Below are positions 1-5,334 of a stretch of DNA of 5,334 nt, piece after piece. Positions within the stretch are counted from its first letter, which is position 1. Every line of letters begins with the position of its first letter. A program made the position numbers and the translations under genes. The notes beneath the pieces were generated by a model. It was not told the DNA's origin, did not search any database, and saw only the letters and a list, made by a program, of their open reading frames with translations. Source of the DNA: JARRNJ01 sp037385045 (GTDB taxonomy: Bacteria; Pseudomonadota; Gammaproteobacteria; JASBUN01); contig JARRNJ010000135.1 in the NCBI GenBank assembly GCA_037385045.1, forward strand, positions 1 to 5,334. The letters run 5' to 3'.

Positions 1-1
1 C

Positions 2-1805
2 CTTCGAGAGGCGTATTCCTGGGGCTACAACGCGGCACAAGCGTGGGTCGATCCGGACGGTCCGGGTGGAAGTCCGGGAGTCGGTCTCGCCTATGGAGGA
101 AACGTCTTCAGCACCGCCAGGGATTGGCTGTGGAAACTGCAGCCATCCAAGGATTCCCGCTATCGGTTTCGTCTGATGCGCGTCAAAGGCAACCCGCCTG
201 GTCCATTGTCCCACAATCGAAACGGCGCCATAGGGGCCGGTAGCTGTTTTTACATGTTTGGCGGTGCACACCGCGACAAGACGGCGTCGAACCAGGTCTG
301 GCGGTATAACGTCACCAACGGGAAATGGACCCGTATGGCTCCGATGCCGAATGCGTCGATGTGGAATGCGGCGGCGTTCGACCCCGCCACGAATCTCGCA
401 GTCGTAGTGACGGGAACCTCGCCGGCACACGTGTTGCTCTACGATCTGGAGCGGAATTCCTGGCAGGACATCAGCAGCCAGGTGCCTCTGCCGGGCGTGT
501 CACAGCCTGCCATGGCGCATGCCTACGGCCGCTATGTGGTGATGGGCGGTTGAAATGCCGGGGGGAACGAAGTCGAACAGCTACAATCGGGCGCCGGCCC
601 AGTCGGCCAAGCACATGAGCTGGGCCTATGATCCAAACACGCAACGCTACTACAGCGCCGGCGGTGATTTTGGTGGAACACCGGGCTTCCAATCGTATCG
701 TCAGGAGATCTGGTCCTGGGCCCCTAAGACCGATACCTGGACCAAGGAACTTCCCTACTGCGTTCCCGACGGGCAGATCAGCTGGCTGCATCCGGATCCG
801 ATTGGTTGGGATTATGACCCCTCCAGAAAGGGCTTCTGGTTCACGCCGGGTATGATGCCCAAAAGCGAGGAAGAGTGTAAGACAGGGAAGTACTATCAGT
901 GGCAGGTGCTGTTCTTCAATCCCGCGACGCGTCGCTTTTCGCGCCCGAAGCAGCCACCGGGTACGGAATACCCGGGAAGCAACCGCAAAAACGGCCTGGG
1001 AGGTGATCCCATTTACCACTCGGTCTATCTGCCCAAGGAAGACGCGCTGCTGCGCATCGGCAGCCGCAAGGTGGCGATTTTCCATATCAAGGATGGTACC
1101 TGGGAGATTCATGAGCACAACGGCCCCAGCTTTCCGCATGGCGTCAATTTTCGTTTCGCCCGCCCCCAGTTGGTGGGTCGTGACGTTTATCTATCGGATG
1201 CGAATCGGCACGGCTCGGGAGCCCGTCTGTTTCGTTACAATCTGGACGACCGGCGCTTGCATCTCGTGGGAAAACACACATGGGGTGGCGTGCGCATGGG
1301 ACGTTCGCTGGTTTCTTTTCCCTCCTGGACGAATCCTAGCGCTCACGATATGTCGGTCTACGACTTGGTGACCGGGACCATCGCCACAGTGCCGGTCCGC
1401 ACCCCAGATGTGATGGAAAGCACGTATGGGACGTCGTGGGCGGTGAGCCGGCAGCGCCGGGAGATGTTCGTGTTCGGACAACAGAAGCCGTGGGGCACCT
1501 GGTTCAGCAAATTTTATTTGATTGACCTTTCCTTTCTTCCTCCCGCGGTCCCCAACATGGGGCGCAACGCAGGGCCCGCGGGCCGCGTAGAGCGAAATGA
1601 GGCAATCGAGATGAAGAAGACCAAAACGACCGAACGGCCGGCGCCCCGTGTGGAGAGGCGTTCCCGCCACCGCGCGCCGGCGCGCCGCGCCGAATCAAAC
1701 CGGAAGCGCGAGACGGAATCGGCCGCTGGTGTTCATCTCCCGCCACCCGGCAGAGTTATCATAAACCCGGGCACCGGGAAGCCGTATAACTTGCCGCAGC
1801 CGTAG
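2..1805 (+). pseudogene. Kelch-type beta-propeller protein, 5' truncated by window edge and frameshifted
   Basis: The frame is open from base 2 to a TGA at 551-553 and continues one frame over to the stop at 1803-1805. With one base removed near 548-552 the visible part reads as about 600 residues. Kelch/galactose-oxidase-like blades are recognisable by a hydrophobic strand ending in Gly-Gly, followed by an aromatic 'VWRYN' or 'IWSW' strand and a Trp: SCFYMFGG...VWRYN...KW (242-349), YVVMGG (533-550), YYSAGG...IWSW...TW (648-752). Weaker blades lie at about 1042-1120, 1180-1260 and 1459-1530. The propeller ends near FYLIDLSFLPP (about 1513-1545). A basic, probably disordered tail follows, rich in Lys/Arg (about 1600-1720), with a Pro/Gly-rich end. 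No PEP-CTERM anchor, membrane helix or signal peptide is visible; the N-terminus lies outside the window. Kelch propellers generally bind proteins or carbohydrates; the role here is inferred only from the glycan-locus context. Fragment boundaries if left unjoined: 2-553 and 555-1805. Confidence 0.72.
546..566 (+). other. Frame disruption in the kelch gene
   Basis: The upstream reading frame hits TGA at 551-553 immediately after a kelch Gly-Gly. The downstream kelch sequence continues in the +1 frame. Removing one T from the GGTTGA string (548-553) would give MGGEMPGGTKSNSYN, which restores a typical Gly-Gly-plus-acidic kelch strand with a single change. An alternative is an extra G in the six-G run at 560-565, but that also needs the TGA changed to TGG (MGGWNAGG), so two changes. 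The exact site therefore cannot be fixed from the sequence alone. A one-base sequencing or assembly error is at least as likely as a real mutation. Confidence 0.7.
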
Positions 1806-1909
1806 CAAGCGGCCAGCGAGATGACGAGATTCCATTGCCAGTGGACTTTTTTGCAGGCGTGAAATCGCCAACTGCACGACCGTCAACCACGTCGGGTGAT
1901 AAGGCCGGG
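1806..1909 (+). other. Gap between the kelch gene and the glycosyltransferase; no clear signal
   Basis: About 104 bases separate the kelch stop from the preferred glycosyltransferase ATG. I see no GC-rich hairpin followed by a T run, and no well-spaced -35/-10 pair. The glycosyltransferase frame is open back through this gap to a TTG at 1835, but the added 25 residues (Pro/Ser/Thr-rich) do not resemble the start of a GT4 fold. The two genes probably share a transcript, though this is inference from orientation and the lack of a terminator. Confidence 0.4.
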
Positions 1910-3106
1910 ATGAAGATCCTGCTGATCTGTGACCGCTATCCGTTTCCTTTGACCAACGGACAGAATCTTCGGGTCTTTCACCTGGTTCGCCATCTGAATG
2001 CATGGAATGACATCGACCTGCTCTGCTATGGCGATGGTGCCGTGCCGGCGGAGGTGAGTCGGTTGTTCCGGGAAGTGCAGACATGCCCGCCCCCGGGCGC
2101 GGACGGCTGCCATGGCGCGCGTACCGGTGGCAGTTGGAATCCTGTATCCCCAGCGACCATGATCGAGGGATCAACGCGCTTCGCGTCGCTGTTGGAGGAT
2201 CGGTTGGGCCGGAAGCAGTATGATCTGTTGTGGATGGAAGGGTGGGAAACCGTTGTTAATTTGCCGAGGTCTCTCAATCTTCCATTCCTGGCTGACATCA
2301 TCGACGATGGAGTGCTGGAATACTGGAATGAATTCCGGGCCAGCGGGTGGGGCATGGGCCGCGTCCGTATGGCAAAGCGACTGCTTCAGAACGTGCTGTT
2401 CGAGAGGCGTTACTTCTCCAAGGCCGACTACTGTATCACTGTGTCAGAGCGCGATGCCGCTGTCCTGCGCCGGGTTGCCTCGGTCCCGGTCGCGGTGATC
2501 CATAACGGCGTCGATGCCGACTATTTTCAGCCAAGCGGTGTGCTTCCCCAGCCGGCCACATTGGTATTCGAGGGCTCCATGGAGTTTCGCCCCAATGTTG
2601 ACGCCGCCCGCCGCCTCGTTCTGGAGGTGCTCCCGCTGGTGCGTCGAGAGCGTCCGGATGCAAGAGTATTGCTCGTGGGCCGGGATCCGGCGCCGGGGGT
2701 GCTGTCGCTTGAGGCGGACGATGTCGAGGTGACGGGATTCGTGAACGATGTTCGGCCGTATCTGGAGGCAGGGACCGTTTTTGTCGCGCCGATGCGCAAA
2801 GGAGCGGGGATCAAGAACAAAGTGCTGCAGGCATGGGCGATGGCGAAGCCGGTCGTGGGCACGTCCACGGCTATGGGTGGGCTGCGCGTGGTCGATGGTG
2901 TCAACGCTTTGGTCCGGGACACGCCGGAGGCGATGGCGGCGGCAATTGTCGAGCTTCTGTGTGACCCTGAACGCCGGCGGGATATCGGTGAAGCCGGACG
3001 GCGAACGGTATCGGAGGCCTACTCCTGGCGGCAGAAGGCGGTGGAACTCCACGAGCTGATGAGCTCGGTGGTCAAGATCGAGGAGGCCGGTTATGGGGCT
3101 GCGTGA
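1910..3106 (+). CDS. Glycosyltransferase, GT4 family type, exosortase A-locus associated
   Basis: A cytoplasmic or membrane-peripheral glycosyltransferase expected to move a sugar from a nucleotide donor onto a growing lipid-linked glycan. From ATG 1910 it has 398 residues, normal for GT4 enzymes. The first residues, MKILLICDRYPFPLTNG, give the first Rossmann strand and the donor/acceptor loop of a GT4-like N-terminal domain (about 1-180). HNGVD at 198-202 marks the domain linker. FEGSMEFRPN at 220-229 starts the C-terminal Rossmann domain. GAGIKNKVLQAWAMAKPVVGT, from residue 298, is the donor-binding segment where GT4 enzymes of this type carry 'GxGIKxKxLEAxAxGxPVV'. The usual second Glu of the EX7E motif appears replaced (LQAWAM). 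An AAGG at 1901-1904 is a modest ribosome site. An upstream TTG at 1835 in the same frame is possible but less likely. The frame is intact. It most resembles sugar transferases of PEP-CTERM/EpsH-type loci; the sugar specificity is not readable. Confidence 0.85.
   Translation: MKILLICDRYPFPLTNGQNLRVFHLVRHLNAWNDIDLLCYGDGAVPAEVSRLFREVQTCPPPGADGCHGARTGGSWNPVSPATMIEGSTRFASLLEDRLGRKQYDLLWMEGWETVVNLPRSLNLPFLADIIDDGVLEYWNEFRASGWGMGRVRMAKRLLQNVLFERRYFSKADYCITVSERDAAVLRRVASVPVAVIHNGVDADYFQPSGVLPQPATLVFEGSMEFRPNVDAARRLVLEVLPLVRRERPDARVLLVGRDPAPGVLSLEADDVEVTGFVNDVRPYLEAGTVFVAPMRKGAGIKNKVLQAWAMAKPVVGTSTAMGGLRVVDGVNALVRDTPEAMAAAIVELLCDPERRRDIGEAGRRTVSEAYSWRQKAVELHELMSSVVKIEEAGYGAA
3081..3086 (+). promoter_or_regulatory. 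Strong Shine-Dalgarno (AGGAGG) for the ligase gene
   Basis: AGGAGG lies six bases before the ATG at 3093, inside the last codons of the glycosyltransferase. The two genes overlap by 14 bases (3093-3106). The perfect site plus overlap fixes the ligase start and indicates translational coupling of the pair. Confidence 0.85.
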
Positions 3107-3926
3107 CATAGTACTGTTGGCCATCATAGCCGGGCTGGTGCCGCTCGCGCTGGCCCGCCCATGGACCGGAATTCTGAGCTGGGCATGGATCGGGTATATG
3201 AACCCGCACAAGCTCGCCTGGGCGCTGCAGACCTATCCGGTTGCCGAGGCGATCGCGTTGGCCACCCTGGTCGGGCTGCTGATCACCCGGGATCGAAAAC
3301 CCATTCCCTGGACCCGGGAAATGATCGTCCTGTTCCTGTTGGCGGCCTGGTTTACGGTGACGACTTTGTTCGCATGGAATCCGGACGGCGCCTGGCTTCA
3401 GTGGGAAAAGGTGATGAAGATCCTGCTGTTTACCGCCATTACTCCCATGCTCATCTATGGTCACAAAAGGATACGCTGGCTTCTCTTGCTGACGGCGCTC
3501 TCCATCGGTTTCTACGGATTCAAGGGCGGCGTATTTTCTCTGGTTACCGGCGGACATTATAAGATTTACGGCCCGGCCAGTTCATTCATCGCCGACAACA
3601 ATTCCATCGGTTTGGCCATGGCCATGGTCTTGCCGATGCTGCTCATCTCCGCCCGCGGCGAGTCGAGGCGTTACTTGCGTGGGTTTCTCTATGCGACATT
3701 CGGGCTGACAATCATTGCCATCATTTTCACCTATTCGCGCGGTGCGCTCCTCGGGTTGGCCTCGGTGCTTCTGGCGTTGTTCTGGCGCTACAAGGGCCGC
3801 ATCCTGATCATCGCGCTGGTGGCGGGATTGGGGTTCTTCTTCGTCAAGGATTTTATCCCGGAGCAGTGGTTTGCTCGGCAGGAAACCACACTGCACTTTG
3901 AGCATGACTATTCCGCGATGCAGCGG

Positions 3927-3990
3927 ATTCAGGCCTGGAGCGTGGCGAAAAACGTGGCATTCAGGCCTGGAGCGTGGCGAAAAACGTGGC
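3927..3990 (+). repeat. Exact 32-bp tandem duplication inside the ligase gene
   Basis: Copy 1 is 3927-3958 and copy 2 is 3959-3990; both begin ATTCAGGCCTGG and end AAAAACGTGGC, with no mismatch. The base before the array (G3926) differs from the unit's last base (C), and the base after it (G3991) differs from the unit's first (A), so the repeat is exactly two units with no junction microhomology. Thirty-two is not a multiple of three, so the second copy shifts the frame. The translation repeats IQAWSVAKNVA only across frames, confirming that one copy is surplus. Confidence 0.95.
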
Positions 3991-4105
3991 GTTGGCGAAT
4001 CCGCTCGTCGGCGCTGGTTTCGATTTCGCAGGCGCGCAGAATCCGTCCCGCTGGGTTGATTACGCTGATTTCCTCGGGCCATGGCATAATACCCCAAGAG
4101 CTGCG

Positions 4106-4150
4106 CACAGCATTTATTTCCAGATTCTGGGCCAGCACGGGTTCGTCGGC
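4106..4150 (+). other. O-antigen ligase motif H[NSQ]X9GXXG, out of frame with the gene start
   Basis: In the frame restored after the duplication, the codons read HSIYFQILGQHGFVG, an exact fit to the H[NSQ]X9GXXG signature of the periplasmic loop of WaaL-type ligases. The His is residue 328 of the repaired protein. Family knowledge makes this His functionally essential in characterised ligases. As sequenced it is unreachable from the ATG at 3093. Confidence 0.85.
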
Positions 4151-4562
4151 CTGATCTTATTCATGATGCTGCTTCTGGGTACGTTTTTCCGGTTGAGGCA
4201 TTTGGGTCGGCTGGAACGACAACAAGATGTTGCATGGATTGGACGGTATGCCAAGGCCATCCAGTTCGCCTTGATTCCGTATATGATTTCCGGGGCGTTT
4301 CTTAGCCTCGCATATTTCGATCTGTTTTACGCTTGCGCGGCGTTTTCGACCGTTCTGTACCGAGAGGCGACGGCATTGGCGCCGGACAAGGTGGCGGCAC
4401 TCGCCAGGTGGCCCCGCGGTCCGATTTCACGCGTGCAGCGTGACGCACTGGGACGGCCGATCTCGATGGACCAAGAGGCCGACGACACTGGCCGCCGCGA
4501 TGCAGCGGACGGGTTGGCTTCCCGCTCGAAATCCTGAGTTATAGTTCAAACAGTTCCGGTCA

Positions 4563-4679
4563 ATGGCGCCTACACGGAAAGACATGCAGTTTCCCGGTCC
4601 GCGCAAGCGCCCGATCTCTTTGTTGCGAACGCGCGGCCGGAAATATTCGCCACTGGCATTTGGTTTGTTCAACCGGTGA
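4563..4679 (+). other. Short ORF (38 codons), likely displaced N-terminus of the methyltransferase
   Basis: ATG 4563 and ATG 4584 (the latter with GGAAAG just upstream) lie in one frame that stops at 4677-4679. The methyltransferase frame is the neighbouring one and is open from 4538, but has no ATG, GTG or TTG until GTG 4676. From about 4601 that frame reads AQAPDLFVANARPEIFATG and onward into IWFVQPVNDHSFERGW, which looks like real protein. A one-base lesion between about 4590 and 4605 would join MQFPGP to AQAPDLF. This is inference; a genuine GTG start at 4676 remains possible. Confidence 0.4.
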
Positions 4680-5334
4680 ACGATCATTCTTTCGAACGAG
4701 GCTGGCGCGAACGGTTCACTGAGTTCGCGGAAGGCAGTGATGACGATGCGGGGATCGCAGGGTGGACGGCCTTCGGCCTGGCGGCCCGCGTTCGCCGCTT
4801 TACGCAGGTATGGCCCGGCGACCAAGCAGGTGCAATCTGGGTTGACGCCGGGTGTGGCGCTGGAACGTACACTCGTCTGCTTGCGTCGAAAAACCTCAAC
4901 GTGATCGGGCTGGACTACTCGGCCACGTCAATCTACAAGGCGCGGGAGCGCAGCCATAGCGTGTCGGGATGGGGTGTTGCGGACGTGCTCCGTTTGCCGG
5001 TACGACGGGAGGTGGCTGCCGGTGTGCTTTGCCTGGGCGTTACCCAGGCCTTGTCATCGTCTGACGGTGTTGTTGCAGAACTCACGCAATGCGTCCGGCC
5101 CGGCGGCCAGATCTGGGTCGATGGGCTGAACGCGTGGTGTCTGCCCCATGTTTGGGAGCGCATGTGGCGCCGGCTGCAAGGCAGGCCGCCGCACGTGCGG
5201 TATGAATCGCCCTGGCGATTACGCAGACTGTTGCGCCGGCATGGCGCAGAGCATGTGAAGTTGTTTTGGTTACCCGTTGCACCGGGCCGGCTGAGAAGCC
5301 TGCAGGTGGTGCTGGAAAAGCGCTGGGTGCAGGC
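4676..5334 (+). CDS. Class I SAM-dependent methyltransferase, 3' end beyond window
   Basis: A soluble Rossmann-fold methyltransferase using S-adenosylmethionine; the substrate is unknown but the locus suggests a glycan, sugar nucleotide or lipid-linked intermediate. Counting from GTG 4676: motif I is VDAGCGAGTYTRLL (56-69), the glycine-rich SAM loop; GLDYS (78-82) supplies the acidic residue that binds the ribose; GVADVLRLP (100-108) is the motif III-like acidic turn; and VRPGGQIWVDG, after the strand VAAGVLCLGVTQAL, is the usual post-motif 'xPGG' segment. At least 219 residues are visible with no stop before the edge. The frame follows the ligase stop by 138 bases at this start, but only 25 bases separate that stop from ATG 4563, which suggests an operon. 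GTG 4676 has no Shine-Dalgarno and the frame upstream of it looks coding, so the annotated start is probably too short. Confidence 0.75.
   Translation, partial: MNDHSFERGWRERFTEFAEGSDDDAGIAGWTAFGLAARVRRFTQVWPGDQAGAIWVDAGCGAGTYTRLLASKNLNVIGLDYSATSIYKARERSHSVSGWGVADVLRLPVRREVAAGVLCLGVTQALSSSDGVVAELTQCVRPGGQIWVDGLNAWCLPHVWERMWRRLQGRPPHVRYESPWRLRRLLRRHGAEHVKLFWLPVAPGRLRSLQVVLEKRWVQ

Larger units (their letters stand above)
3093..4537 (+). pseudogene. O-antigen ligase-like (Wzy/WaaL superfamily) O-glycosylation ligase, exosortase A-associated type, frameshifted by a 32-bp duplication
   Basis: A polytopic inner-membrane enzyme of the Wzy_C/WaaL superfamily, expected to ligate or polymerise lipid-linked glycan on the periplasmic face. 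The N-terminus (MGLRDIVLLAIIAGLVPLAL...WIGYMNPHKLAW) and the segment LSIGFYGFKGGVFSLVTGG match what I know of the exosortase A-associated ligase family. About ten hydrophobic segments lie in residues 4-251, for example 4-21, 50-64, 77-95, 107-123, 128-145, 172-187, 198-213, 217-231 and 236-251. A large loop follows, then further helices. As sequenced, the frame is native to about residue 289, then runs 64 aberrant residues to a stop at 4152-4154. The correct continuation is one frame over (GTG 3974 to stop 4537). Deleting one 32-base copy gives a continuous 470-residue protein with the catalytic motif at 328-342 and a hydrophilic tail of about 60 residues. Fragment boundaries if left unjoined: 3093-4154 and 3974-4537. 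Confidence 0.85.

Noticed and set aside
471..1139. 222-codon open frame on the minus strand
   Set aside because: It lies wholly under the kelch gene, has no recognisable motif, and its Arg/Pro/His-rich composition is what the antisense of GC-rich coding sequence gives.
1835..1864. Possible promoter (TTGCCA followed by TGAAAT-like sequence)
   Set aside because: The -10 match is poor and no supporting element is visible.
1835..1909. TTG at 1835 as the glycosyltransferase start
   Set aside because: It adds 25 low-complexity residues before the canonical first strand MKILLICDRYPFP; ATG 1910 fits the fold and length better.
2444..3211. 255-codon open frame on the minus strand
   Set aside because: It overlaps the intact glycosyltransferase throughout and shows no family features; it is an antisense shadow.
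3413..3428. 16-base match to the glycosyltransferase start (GATGAAGATCCTGCTG at 1909 and 3413)
   Set aside because: Both encode MKILL with common codons in unrelated genes; the match ends at once on both sides and looks like chance.
3615..3628. GGCCATGGCCATGG repeat
   Set aside because: It encodes alternating Ala-Met in a membrane helix (LAMAMVL), so it is explained by coding.
3974..4537. Separate gene starting at GTG 3974
   Set aside because: The start lies inside the duplicated unit with no properly spaced Shine-Dalgarno, and the product is exactly the C-terminal part of the ligase family.

Overview
The window is a GC-rich stretch with all genes on the + strand. It reads as part of a bacterial surface-glycan (exopolysaccharide or O-glycosylation) locus of the type linked to exosortase A / PEP-CTERM systems. 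The best indicator is the membrane protein starting at 3093, which resembles the exosortase A-associated 'probable O-glycosylation ligase' family (Wzy/WaaL superfamily). The gene just upstream is a GT4-type glycosyltransferase of the kind found beside that ligase. These loci are typical of beta- and gammaproteobacteria, which fits the base composition, but no marker here fixes a genus, and no exosortase or PEP-CTERM substrate lies inside the window.

Layout: (1) 2-1805, the 3' part of a large kelch-type beta-propeller protein, whose frame is broken near 548-553. (2) 1806-1909, a short gap with no convincing promoter or terminator. (3) 1910-3106, an intact glycosyltransferase of about 398 residues. 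(4) 3093-4537, the polytopic O-antigen-ligase-like protein. It overlaps the glycosyltransferase by 14 bases, has a strong Shine-Dalgarno, and is interrupted by an exact 32-bp tandem duplication (3927-3990) that shifts the frame. (5) From about 4563/4676 to the window end, a class I SAM-dependent methyltransferase that runs off the window; its N-terminus seems to be in the wrong frame relative to the only nearby ATG codons.

Inferred joint role: the glycosyltransferase adds a sugar to a lipid-linked glycan on the cytoplasmic side, the ligase polymerises or transfers the finished glycan on the periplasmic side, and the methyltransferase may modify the glycan or a precursor. The kelch protein's role is unknown; a beta-propeller could bind or process the glycan.

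The most notable point is that three of the four genes carry or seem to carry a frame lesion, while the glycosyltransferase between them is clean. The 32-bp duplication is exact, has no microhomology at its joints, and cuts off the catalytic loop of the ligase. It could be a genuine, reversible on/off mutation, or an unmerged contig overlap or other draft-sequence error. Raw reads would decide.
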